Source of the DNA: Saturnia japonica
Taxonomy: Eukaryota; Arthropoda; Insecta; Lepidoptera; Saturniidae
Direction: 5' to 3'
Length of the DNA: 64,000 nucleotides
Assembly: GCA_033032175.1 (NCBI GenBank)
Contig: CM065325.1
Location: forward strand, 3,438,930 to 3,502,929
Shown here: positions 10,238 through 19,086 of the stretch, piece after piece
Layout of the letters: each line of letters opens with the position of its first letter
Numbering within the stretch: position 1 is the stretch's first letter
Notes under the pieces: generated by a model
The model's input: only the letters and a program-made list of their open reading frames with translations
What the model was told of the DNA's origin: nothing
Database searches by the model: none
Program-made: the position numbers and the translations under genes

Positions 10238-12130
10238 ATGTCCCACTGTCCTCCCTCTTCTGCCGCCATGGCAAATAACGTTGCCGAACTGGCCACTTGC
10301 ATAGGCAAGTTGCAAGCCAGGATGAAAGCGCTGGAGTTTCAATACCAGCGCTATCAAAATTTCGTCGTATTACGGTGTCCCTCTCTAGACGAGGAATACC
10401 GTAATCTACCTGAGAACGCCTGCGTGCGTCGCACCGCTGCGACCGCGACCCGTCATGAGGCCGTTTCAGGTAGCGAGGCGGCCACTTCAGGTAGCAAGGC
10501 GGCCGATGACGTCACGGCCGCGACCGTTACATCCACTGGCGCCGCGCCAGTCGGCGTCGCGCCCAAACGTCCCGCGCGCAGCGTTACGCGCCTGTCCGCC
10601 GCGTCATCCGGGGCCATGGCCGCGCCTACGGCCACGCCCCCTGTCCCGACTAGCCAATCGCGCGGGTCAAGCCCCGCCTCCGTCAGGCGAGGGCCGCGAA
10701 ATTCGCGGTCACAATCTAGGGTTACCAAAAATAGTCCGTACGTCCGTCCCGCGCGATCCACGGAAACCGCGTTAAAGACGAAAAATTCGTTTTCGGCCCT
10801 TCCGGTCGAACAAGACTCGCCCGCGAATCCGGATCCATCTCCGGAGATGGATACCGAGAACGACGGCTTCACCGTCGTGGCGTCGCGTAAGCGAACGGCG
10901 CGTAGCAGTCCGACTGCTCAACCGGCGCCTAAGGTAATAGCTAAGGCAGTAGTCAGGGGCGCCGCCGCCCCCGCGTCCTCCCAGCTCCCCGCGCCCGCCG
11001 GCGGGAAAAAAGAGCGTGCCCCACCTCCAATCATAATCCGGGACAAGGCAGCCTGGATGGGAGTCTGCAATGAGATGCGCAGACTCAAACTCGACTACCA
11101 CAAGGCTAGAAACATAGTCAACGGGATTTCTATTTCGGTGAGTTCTTCGGAAACTCACCGTAAACTAACCACCCTCCTCCGGCAGAAAGGTCTGCAATTT
11201 TATACGTATTCGCTCGCGGAGGAGCGCGTCCTCCGAGTGGTCATCCGCCGCATTCCGATGGAGCTCGACCCGTCGGAGGTGTGCTCCTCGCTCAAGGAGC
11301 AAAGTTATCCCATCCGGGAAGTACACCGGATGTACAGTAAAGATAAGCGGCCACTACAAATGGTAGTGGCCATATTGGACCTTTCCCCCGAGGGAAAGGC
11401 CATCTTCCAGCTAGAGACGGTGTGCGGGCTCTCCGGGATTAACGTGGAGCCCCCACACAAAAACCACCAGCCTGCGCAGTGCCACAACTGCCAGCTGTAC
11501 GGGCACGCTGCCCGTAACTGTCATTCTCGTCCGCGGTGCGTAAAGTGCCGAGAGGACCACCCCACACGGGAGTGCACGCACGAGCGTGACTCCGTCGTCC
11601 CCCCGAGCTGCGTGTTATGCGGGGAGGAGGGGCATCCCGCGAATTATCGCGGTTGCCCCAAGGCCCCGCGTACCACGCGGCCACGTACACAGAGGCAGGC
11701 GGCCCCCCGGGCGGCGCCCCCCGCCTCAGCCATCAAAGCGCAACCCCTGCTGGCGTCAGGGGAATTTCCCGCGCTGCCGGTCCCGCGCCAGCTCCCGGCC
11801 GCCGCCGGCCCCTCCGCACCCCGCGTGGTGCAACCGCAACCCGTGCGTTCATCGCAGAACGCATGGGGCCCCCGCCGCCCCAATCCACAGCCCCTTATGG
11901 CTATGGATATTCCCGCGCCCCGCGCTCCTGCGCCCCGCGCGCCCGCTAACACTGTCATCAATAGTAACGACCTAATGATACTGCTCACCCGCGAGCACGA
12001 TATCCGCGAGCTCATCGAATACAACGACCATTTGGAGCGCTTCGGTCTCATCAAGACCGCTTGCGCGTTCCCCCGCCTCGTAGAGACACTACAACGTCTC
12101 GATCGCGAGGCGAGTAGTAATAAAAATTAG
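10238..12130 (+). CDS. Jockey ORF1: gag-like RNA-binding protein
   Basis: The 630-residue protein would bind the element RNA and form the transposition particle. Residues about 70-270 are Ala/Pro/Ser/Arg-rich and low in complexity. A PRE_C2HC-like segment follows (RVVIRRIPMELDPSEV to INVEPPHKNHQPAQ). Then come three zinc knuckles: CHNCQLYGHAARNC, CVKCREDHPTREC and CVLCGEEGHPANYRGC. The C-terminal part is Pro/Ala-rich and ends in a short charged helix. Two in-frame ATGs compete: 10238, and 10268, whose context GCCGCCATGG is ideal. The stop lies 9 bases before the ORF2 ATG, so ORF2 is probably reached by reinitiation or a similar mechanism. Confidence 0.92.
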   Translation: MSHCPPSSAAMANNVAELATCIGKLQARMKALEFQYQRYQNFVVLRCPSLDEEYRNLPENACVRRTAATATRHEAVSGSEAATSGSKAADDVTAATVTSTGAAPVGVAPKRPARSVTRLSAASSGAMAAPTATPPVPTSQSRGSSPASVRRGPRNSRSQSRVTKNSPYVRPARSTETALKTKNSFSALPVEQDSPANPDPSPEMDTENDGFTVVASRKRTARSSPTAQPAPKVIAKAVVRGAAAPASSQLPAPAGGKKERAPPPIIIRDKAAWMGVCNEMRRLKLDYHKARNIVNGISISVSSSETHRKLTTLLRQKGLQFYTYSLAEERVLRVVIRRIPMELDPSEVCSSLKEQSYPIREVHRMYSKDKRPLQMVVAILDLSPEGKAIFQLETVCGLSGINVEPPHKNHQPAQCHNCQLYGHAARNCHSRPRCVKCREDHPTRECTHERDSVVPPSCVLCGEEGHPANYRGCPKAPRTTRPRTQRQAAPRAAPPASAIKAQPLLASGEFPALPVPRQLPAAAGPSAPRVVQPQPVRSSQNAWGPRRPNPQPLMAMDIPAPRAPAPRAPANTVINSNDLMILLTREHDIRELIEYNDHLERFGLIKTACAFPRLVETLQRLDREASSNKN

Positions 12131-12139
12131 GGCCTTTCA

Positions 12140-15034
12140 ATGGCTAAGTTTAAACCGAAAGCGTTAAATCTTTCATTTTTTAACGCGCGAAGCCTACTTC
12201 CGCAGCGTGATCTCGTCGCGACCTTTCTTAAAGATCACCAAGTAGATGTTCTTTTAGTGCAGGAGACGCTCTTAAAGCGTGCTAAACGTGATCCAAAAAT
12301 CGCGAACTACAATATTGTAAGAAATGACCGGGCCGGCCGCGGGGGCGGCACTCTCATTTATTACAAACGATCGTTATATTGTACGCCGGTAGATCCTCCG
12401 ATACTTACCAATATGGAAGTATCCGTGTGTAGACTAGGAATGACCGACCACCCGTCCATAACGTTAGTCTCAGTTTATCTCTCGCCGAGGAAAGAGCCTC
12501 TCAGGTCTGACCTAGAAAAGCTACTTTCGCTCGGTGAATCGGTCATTATAGCGGGTGACCTCAATTGTGGACACACTTCGTTTGGCAATTGGAGAGACTC
12601 CAGTAATGGGGTTAAACTCGAAGAGCTAACGAACGTGCTAAACTTTGATGTCATAGCGCCACCCACTCCCACCCACTTTCAAGACAACTGTATGCCGACA
12701 GTGCTTGATGTAGCTCTCATTAAAGGTATCGCGCTTCGGTTACGACTCATTCGGGTCGTACACGAGCTCGACTCCGACCACCGTCCGGTCATCATGCAGC
12801 TAGGTCAACCAGACGACTCTAGCCCTCCTTCGGTCCAAGTGGTTGACTATGCCAAGCTAAAACATTATCTTGCGGACAGGCCGTCCTCGTCCAGCTTAGA
12901 TAGGATCCCGGACGTATTGGAGTCCGTTGCGGACGTAGATCTCGCGATCGATTCCCTGGTCGACCACCTGCAGGCCGGCATCGGAGAGGCCTCGAGAGAG
13001 GTCGAAGAGGCGAGCGATCGCCGCTTCGTACTCCCTGCCGACGTGCGGGCGTTGTTGACGGAAAAGAACGCGGCGACTCGTGCGCACGACCACTATCCGA
13101 CCGAGGAAAACCGCGCACGTTTACGCGCACTTCAAAGATCGGTTAGAGCCCGTATATTAGAACTCAGAAGTCACAGATGGGACGCCCTCGTCGAAGGGCT
13201 AAGGCCGTCGCATCTGGCTTACTGGAAATTAGCTCACAGCCTCAAAATAGAGGCTTCTTATCTTATGCCCCCCCTCGAGAGGGGTCCCGGTATACCGCTC
13301 GCCTTCGATAGCAGCGACAAGGCGGAGTGCCTCGCCACTTGTTTGGAGAGCCAGTGCTCTCCGAACAGTGTCGATGCAAATACCGACCGGGTCGAGGGTA
13401 TCGATGGATGCGTGCGGGAGCTGGATAAGCTCCCCGCGACAGACTCCCTGTCCCCAGTCACGTCTGAGGAGGTTCTTTCCATTATAAAAAGCCTTAAGCT
13501 TAGAAAAGCACCAGGTCCCGACGGGATCAGGAATGAAGTACTTAGACTTCTTCCCGATCGCCTCATAGCTCTTTTGGTTTGCATCTTCAATGTAGCCATA
13601 GCCCACTGCCATTTTCCAGCCGCCTGGAAAAAGGCCATAGTCATAGGTATCCGTAAGCCCGGCAAGAGCGCGTCGCTTCCCGACAGCTATCGCCCGATCA
13701 GTCTCCTAAATACTTTAGGGAAAATGTACGAGCGGATCCTTCTGAACCGTCTCAAGTCAGTAATAGAGGACAAAGACCTCTATCCGCCTGAGCAATTCGG
13801 TTTCCGTGCTAGATATTCTTGCACTCATCAAGTGCACCGCCTCACGGAGCACGTTGCATTTAATTTTGCTGAATTATATAAACCCCGCCGTACACTTGCG
13901 GTCTTTTTCGACGTTGCCAAGGCCTTCGATAAGGTCTGGCACGAGGGATTGATCTACAAGTTGTATCACTTTGAAGTCCCCGATAGGCTAATTAAAATAA
14001 TTCGCGACTATCTAACAGATCGCACCTTTCGCTATAGAGTGGAAGGTGAATTGTCCACGCCCCGTCCAATACGCTCAGGCGTTCCCCAAGGTTCGATCCT
14101 GGCTCCTAGCCTATTTAACCTGTACGTCAGTGACCTACCTCGACTCCTGGAGGTCGAGGTAGGGCTATACGCTGACGATACAGTCTTATATGCCTCAGAT
14201 AGGAATAGATCCCACCTCAGACACAAAGTCCAACGCTCCGTGACCACTCTCGGGAAGTGGTTTAACGAGTGGCGTATAGCCGTTAATCCCTCGAAGAGCG
14301 CCGCGATGCTCTTCGATGCGGATTCGTCACAGATACCGTGGAAGCTTAAACCTGTTAAGCTCTACGATAATCCGATTCCGTATGTAAGAGAGACCAAATA
14401 TCTAGGGGTAACCCTAGATAGTAGGCTCTCTTTTAGACCCCACATCCGTAAGGTTAGGAACAGGGCCGCGTGGGTCCTGGGCCGGTTGCATCCTCTGTTG
14501 TGTTCGGTGAGTAAAATGTCCACGCGACATAAGCTCACGCTCTACAAGACGTGTATTCGACCAATTTTGACATACAGTTGCGCCGTGTTCGCACATATGT
14601 CCGAGTCGAGTTTCAAACGGTTACAATCGATACAGAATAGGTTCCTCTATCGTCTCACCGGGGCCCCGTGGTATGTTCGAAGCGTAGATCTCCATAGAGA
14701 TATGGAGCTTCCTTCGATACATGCCTACGTTAAACAGCTCTCCCGTTCGTATTTCGACACCGCGTCGAACCACGCGAATCCGTTAATAAAAACAGCCGCC
14801 ACTTATGTTCCGGCACCCACGGACATCCGGTGCAAACGCCGGCCGCGCAATATTTTTATTGATCCCAACGATCACATCGAAAATTCGAATAAATATTACA
14901 CATCCGTCTCTCCAAACAGAGCGTGCCAGCGCCCACGCCCGCGTAACCACCGTTCTCTCCGCAGAGGGCGGGCGGTCAATTTCGCTCCAGCACACCCGTC
15001 ACGTCCACCCTCTCTAGCGGTAACCCAAGCCTAG
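12140..15034 (+). CDS. Jockey ORF2: endonuclease-reverse transcriptase
   Basis: The 964-residue enzyme nicks target DNA and copies the RNA at the nick. An APE-type endonuclease spans residues about 10-222, with LLVQET (E42), AGDLNC (D140, N142), LDVAL (D190) and SDHRP (D213, H214). The reverse transcriptase occupies about 450-720: LRKAPGPDGI, SYRPISLLNTLGK, VFFDVAKAFDKVW (D591), SGVPQGSILAPSLFN and GLYADDTVLYA (D679, D680). No RNase H domain follows, as is usual for jockey. All catalytic residues are present and there are no stops. The start is the first ATG after ORF1. Confidence 0.95.
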   Translation: MAKFKPKALNLSFFNARSLLPQRDLVATFLKDHQVDVLLVQETLLKRAKRDPKIANYNIVRNDRAGRGGGTLIYYKRSLYCTPVDPPILTNMEVSVCRLGMTDHPSITLVSVYLSPRKEPLRSDLEKLLSLGESVIIAGDLNCGHTSFGNWRDSSNGVKLEELTNVLNFDVIAPPTPTHFQDNCMPTVLDVALIKGIALRLRLIRVVHELDSDHRPVIMQLGQPDDSSPPSVQVVDYAKLKHYLADRPSSSSLDRIPDVLESVADVDLAIDSLVDHLQAGIGEASREVEEASDRRFVLPADVRALLTEKNAATRAHDHYPTEENRARLRALQRSVRARILELRSHRWDALVEGLRPSHLAYWKLAHSLKIEASYLMPPLERGPGIPLAFDSSDKAECLATCLESQCSPNSVDANTDRVEGIDGCVRELDKLPATDSLSPVTSEEVLSIIKSLKLRKAPGPDGIRNEVLRLLPDRLIALLVCIFNVAIAHCHFPAAWKKAIVIGIRKPGKSASLPDSYRPISLLNTLGKMYERILLNRLKSVIEDKDLYPPEQFGFRARYSCTHQVHRLTEHVAFNFAELYKPRRTLAVFFDVAKAFDKVWHEGLIYKLYHFEVPDRLIKIIRDYLTDRTFRYRVEGELSTPRPIRSGVPQGSILAPSLFNLYVSDLPRLLEVEVGLYADDTVLYASDRNRSHLRHKVQRSVTTLGKWFNEWRIAVNPSKSAAMLFDADSSQIPWKLKPVKLYDNPIPYVRETKYLGVTLDSRLSFRPHIRKVRNRAAWVLGRLHPLLCSVSKMSTRHKLTLYKTCIRPILTYSCAVFAHMSESSFKRLQSIQNRFLYRLTGAPWYVRSVDLHRDMELPSIHAYVKQLSRSYFDTASNHANPLIKTAATYVPAPTDIRCKRRPRNIFIDPNDHIENSNKYYTSVSPNRACQRPRPRNHRSLRRGRAVNFAPAHPSRPPSLAVTQA

Positions 15035-15590
15035 GTCCGTTCCTCGGTGTGAAACCCTTGGGTCAGGCAACCGCCCGCGCGATACAAGTGACACTGTACG
15101 TGCATCACTTAGCTACCTACATACAACACTACACACGTATGAACATACACACGTGCACACCACACAGGTACATAGGTTCTGTGAGGGACCTTTTTTTTTT
15201 CTTTTTTTACGCTAGTTAGTTAGCGCTAGTTAGTGTAGAAACATTCCGATTATTGAATACACATACGCACGGTTCCTTCCTTCCTCCCAGGAGGAAGGGA
15301 ACGTGCCTATGTGTATATTGAGTTAGCTCGAATCGTAGGTGTAGGGATTCGAATAGATCGCGACCTATTTGCGAACGCGACGACCGCCCGAGCCGAGGTC
15401 CGGCCACTTTGGCACCCTCGTGCGAGTCGTCCACAAAACTTTCGCGGCTGAGTGCCCTCTGCGCTCGCCCCCAAGTCCGGTGAAGCTGTAAAAGCCGCAG
15501 CGACTTTAGGGCCCCTAAGGCTAACAGTGTAGTCAGTACTAAAAAAAAAAAAAAAAAAAAAAAAAACAAAAAAAAAAAAAAAAAAAAAAA
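15035..15590 (+). other. Jockey 3' UTR with hairpin and A-rich tail
   Basis: The 3' UTR contains a perfect hairpin at 15279-15298 (CCTTCCTCC-CA-GGAGGAAGG) and ends near CTAACAGTGTAGTCAGTACT. A tail of A residues interrupted by one C (15541-15590) follows. Older tail copies elsewhere keep the hairpin, so it may be read by the reverse transcriptase. Confidence 0.85.
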
Positions 15591-15603
15591 TCAGTCTTCC
15601 GTG
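15591..15603. repeat. 13-bp target-site duplication, right copy
   Basis: TCAGTCTTCCGTG is identical to 9606-9618. The following bases (15604 on) continue the interrupted LINE A in frame for a few codons. Confidence 0.95.
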
Positions 15604-15649
15604 CACGCAATACGCTTAGAAAGGGGTAGAAAGTTTTTGCTTCACGTAT

Positions 15650-15945
15650 TAATATAATGATGATAAATATATTATACATACATACATACCATCACGCCTG
15701 TATTCCCCGAAGGGTTAGGCACAGGTATACTAATGTACACCCACAGTTTGCCGAGTATGTTTTTAGGTCCCATGTAATAGGGGGCGAGCCTATTGCCATT
15801 AATCGGGTACGAAGCCAAACTCCGAGCTCCTAATGAGAATTTCATAGGAAAAACCCAATAACACTTTGTTCGACCTGGGGATCGAACCCAGGAGTTCTTT
15901 CACAGCAGTCGCGCTTACGACCACTAAGGCTAACGAGGCAGTTTA
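15650..15945 (-). mobile_element. tRNA-derived SINE with clear A and B boxes
   Basis: On the minus strand an A box TAGCCTTAGTGGTCG (plus 15918-15932) is followed about 30 bases later by a B box GGTTCGATCCC (plus 15878-15888), the spacing of tRNA genes. The body contains the reverse of CGCCTGTATTCCCCGAAGGG (about 15700), a phrase I know as dispersed in Lepidoptera. The 3' end is a TATG/TA microsatellite at about 15660-15688. It is not a working tRNA: no cloverleaf closes. It is a different SINE family from those at 6.5 and 27.3 kb. Confidence 0.75.
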
Positions 15946-16984
15946 AATTCTAGCAATTAAATTGCTAGTTAATATAACTAGTTTATAGTCTAGTAATTTA
16001 GCATTACTATTGAATAATACAAAACTATTAATTACAGAAATATCGCACCTTTAGAACGAAAACGACACAATTTAAAAAAATCGAAAATTGAGTTATCGTC
16101 ATAAAATGACTTAAAACGAAATTCTCTATCTAACAATAGTTCAAACATAGCCATATTCGAGCGAGAACAGGATAATATTATCACATAGGTCTCTTCACAT
16201 CGCTAAGTGCACGACATCATGCAGACAGACGAATAGTGACCCAAAGATTATTAGACCGTCTTCATCCAGAAACAATTAGTAAGTTCTGTTTAAATTTTTA
16301 GTATGGAAACGACAAATTTAACTTTATGATTGTTTTCTTCCGATATATAAGGTAATATTAGTGACTTATTTAGATTTGTGCCATTTTAATATTGAAGTCA
16401 TTTTAATTCCAATGACAGATTTAAGATTGTGTCATTTTAATAATAAATTACTTTGAATATTTTGGGACTAAATGTGACCTATAACAAATCATGGCGTTTT
16501 TATTTTTTATCAAAATATTAGTTATTGTATCTCATTGATTATTAGGCCATTTATTTATTTATTTCTAGGTAAAAAGGAAGACGCATTGTTAAATGTGTCA
16601 CTACGCAATTACTGAGACAGCAAGTTTTTAAAGAAAAGGCCATTTATAACGATTATAAAATGAAAAGAAGGAAGGACATTATTATATATAATGCGTTAAA
16701 AATGTAAAAACTATAAAGCGAACGAACTCAAGGTAAAAACATAACATGCAGATATTTAAAATAGGTTATACTTTGAGATATTTTTTTTTAATTCTAAAAC
16801 GTCACGGTGTTCTTCAGGAACAACCGGAAAACTAAATAAAAGACAATTTGTCTCAAAATTCCACAAAGATTATCTATTTTCTAAAAGACAAGACTGACAG
16901 TAACAACTTTCATGTCATCAATCAGATTGAATTGGTCAGAAATAACTATAGGAATGCGGCTGCACCTGCTAAGAATAGCACCAA
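15946..16984. other. AT-rich intergenic DNA
   Basis: A 19-bp perfect palindrome (CTAGCAATTAAATTGCTAG) sits at 15950-15968 beside the SINE head. Nothing else is recognised; frames are short. Confidence 0.5.
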
Positions 16985-17612
16985 CCTATCTCATATTGTG
17001 GTAAAAGATAACTAAGGGATAGCAAAATAACGGGCAGCAGTGTCTTAAGTATTATTTTAACCAAACTGGGATCACCAACACGCCTGCCAAGCGTGGATTA
17101 AGGTAAAACTCTAAATATTACGTAACGAAACAAACCCAGACCCCTAGTTCCTGCCAGCTCCTCTATTCCTATCAACCGATAGCGGTCATGGTAACAGCGA
17201 AGAAGGAGGTGCTTTAATTCATCTCCAGTAAGAGTCCCGGCTATCACCATCGACGAACGTTGGCCCTAACAATTTAAATCACGCGCACACTACGGATGGA
17301 AAAAATCATAGAGCTGGAGGAAGAATTGAGCAAATTACGGTGGTATGTTATCAAAAGTTTTCAGGTAGGTATCAAGTTATAAGGTATTGTTATCATAAAT
17401 TCAAAGAGAGGGGGAGGACACGATAATTCTCAAATCTGGTAATGTTATATTTCCCGGAGGTGCCGAAATCATAGTCCACAAGTTCCGTTTGAACAACGTG
17501 GTGAAGATCGAGGGTATATCGACTAGGGGTAGCGTGCTTATAACTCAGAATAACCAAACACTATCGGAGGCAAAACAAAGGCTTCAAAATATGTATTCAT
17601 AAGAGATTTTTA
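16985..17612 (+). mobile_element. Old RTE-type LINE, left part
   Basis: This degraded sequence aligns by eye with the better RTE copy at 29169-32352. About 17040-17260 matches the 5' leader, and about 17290-17560 matches the endonuclease start (GAGCTGGAGGAAGAATTGAG against GAGCTGGAAGAGGAAATAGA at 29550). Near 17565 it jumps to sequence equal to about 30600, so some 800 bp of coding sequence are deleted. The LTR element then interrupts it at 17613. Many stops and indels mark it as ancient. Confidence 0.75.
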
Positions 17613-18000
17613 TATAAAGTATTTTCTTGTGATTTGGGCGACACAGTTATTCAAAACACAATTGAGTTTCTCTGTAATAAAAGTTTTATTGTATTAATTT
17701 TACATATTCTGATCCACTTATAAATAAAACAGTTTAGTAACAAAATTTTACCTGTAATAAAAGAAACGACATTTAATGTTATTAATGACAATGTCAATTC
17801 CTAAATCACAACTGGGAAACAAAATTAATTATTTTTTATAAATTTTCAATTGACAGCTAGCTAGTTAGATACTTCATAGATTGTCATCATTCGACCACAG
17901 ATTACAGAGCGACTAGTATTAGTCTATGTCGCGGTCTAACACGATGACGCTTGATGCGTGGAAATCTTAAAATTAAAGAAAATAACATTTTTCTTTACAT
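17613..18000 (-). repeat. LTR (3' LTR of the minus-strand element)
   Basis: In element orientation it begins ATGTAAAGAAAAATG and ends ATACTTTATA. It differs from the other LTR by T/C at about 17711, T/C at about 17745 and T/G at about 17872. Confidence 0.92.
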
Positions 18001-18010
18001 CTTCCCTCCC
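18001..18010 (-). other. Polypurine tract
   Basis: GGGAGGGAAG in element orientation lies directly before the 3' LTR, as expected for the plus-strand primer of an LTR element. It supports the LTR boundary at 18000. Confidence 0.8.
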
Positions 18011-18048
18011 AGAGTAGATAAACCAACATTATTAAATACGTATCCTCT

Positions 18049-19086
18049 TCATGTATTTTCAAGCACAGGGGCTGGAGTTAGTTTCGAGATGTGGAAAAGG
18101 TTTGACTCTGATTTCTTATGGTCAGTGTTTATCTTGTAAATTGAGTTTGATATTTTTTCTACGATTTTGTAGGGTCCAATTCTCAATTCGTCGAGTTTTT
18201 TCCTATTTAGTTTGTTTCCATTGTCCACAAAAACAATATCACCCACTTTAAATTCTATGTGTCTTCGATTTTTGTCATAAATTGTCTTGTTGTAATTATG
18301 CGATCTGATTGTATTTTCTAGAGCTTTTTTCCTGTCTTGGATCATATCATAATCGGTCTTCTTAAGTTTCAGCTCATTTGGCAAAATTGTAACATCTGTG
18401 CCGTTTAGTAGATACTTTGGAGCATATCCAGTGACAGTGTGCTCTGTGTTATTATAGTTTTTTACACAATTATGTGCTATAGTTGTCCATGCTATTTTTG
18501 TGTCATTTTCGTTTATCTTATATCTGATTTTATTGACCAACGTTTGATTTAGTCTTTCATTCAAACCATTTGAGAAGGGCGAGTTCACTGCAGTAAAAAT
18601 TATTGGTATATTCTTTTCATCCAAAAATCTTTTGAATTCTCTAGAATTGATACCTGGGTATTGGTCTGAGAGAATCATGCCAAAGTCGTCAGTTTCAGCA
18701 CAGTTTTTCAATAGTTTAATGAAATCATTTGCATTTTGAGTACTTGATGTCAAAATATATGCGTATCTAGTAAAATGATCTGATAGCAGGTGCAAGTATC
18801 TCTTTGTTGACCTTGAACCCCCAAAGCCTCCAATAGTATCAATGGAACATATTTCAAAAGGTTTTGTAGCAGGACCCAATTGGGACATTAATCCATATTT
18901 ATTTTGTCCTCTTGATTTGTTCTTTATACATACTATACAACTTTCACAGATTCTTTTTATGTTTTTTTGTTATGTTTTCTGCTGTATACAATGAGCTGAT
19001 CATAATTTGCATTTATTTAATTCCTATATGACCTAGGTCTGTATGTACATTTTTTATGAATTCTATACTGAATTTCTCAGAGAGAA
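18049..19086 (-). pseudogene. LTR element integrase, N-terminal part broken
   Basis: Integrase inserts the cDNA. The zinc-binding part is split over frames at about 18930-19086: H-x4-H in VHTDLGHIG, then C-x2-C in CESCIVC, with a stop near 19020 and indels in A-runs near 19090 and 18965. From 18888 the catalytic core is open for 279 codons: D in CSIDTIGG, D in MILSDQYPG and E in NGLNERLNQ, with 35 residues between the last two (DD35E). A GPY/F-type end (LRIGPYKIVEKI) follows. The stop lies about 50 bases before the polypurine tract. Confidence 0.88.

Larger units (their letters stand above)
9619..15590 (+). mobile_element. Full-length jockey-clade non-LTR retrotransposon
   Basis: The 5972-bp element has a 5' leader (9619-10237), ORF1 (10238-12130), ORF2 (12140-15034), a 3' untranslated region and an A-rich tail (15541-15590). 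Exact 13-bp duplications flank it. Both reading frames are uninterrupted and carry all expected motifs, so it may still be able to move. It is GC-rich against the AT-rich surroundings. A second copy (55064-57660) is almost identical from mid-ORF2 on, and older tails lie at 24.86, 47.85 and 51.69 kb. The clade call rests on the ORF1 zinc knuckles and the ORF2 endonuclease-RT order without RNase H. Confidence 0.93.

Noticed and set aside
10453..12054. Several long frames on both strands within jockey ORF1
   Set aside because: GC-rich sequence leaves other frames open; only the 630-codon frame carries the zinc knuckles.
15541..15590. A-rich run as a host polyadenylation remnant or processed pseudogene
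   Set aside because: It is the tail of the jockey element, directly followed by its target duplication.
15876..15935. A tRNA gene
   Set aside because: A and B boxes are present, but the flanking arms do not pair into a cloverleaf; it is a SINE head.
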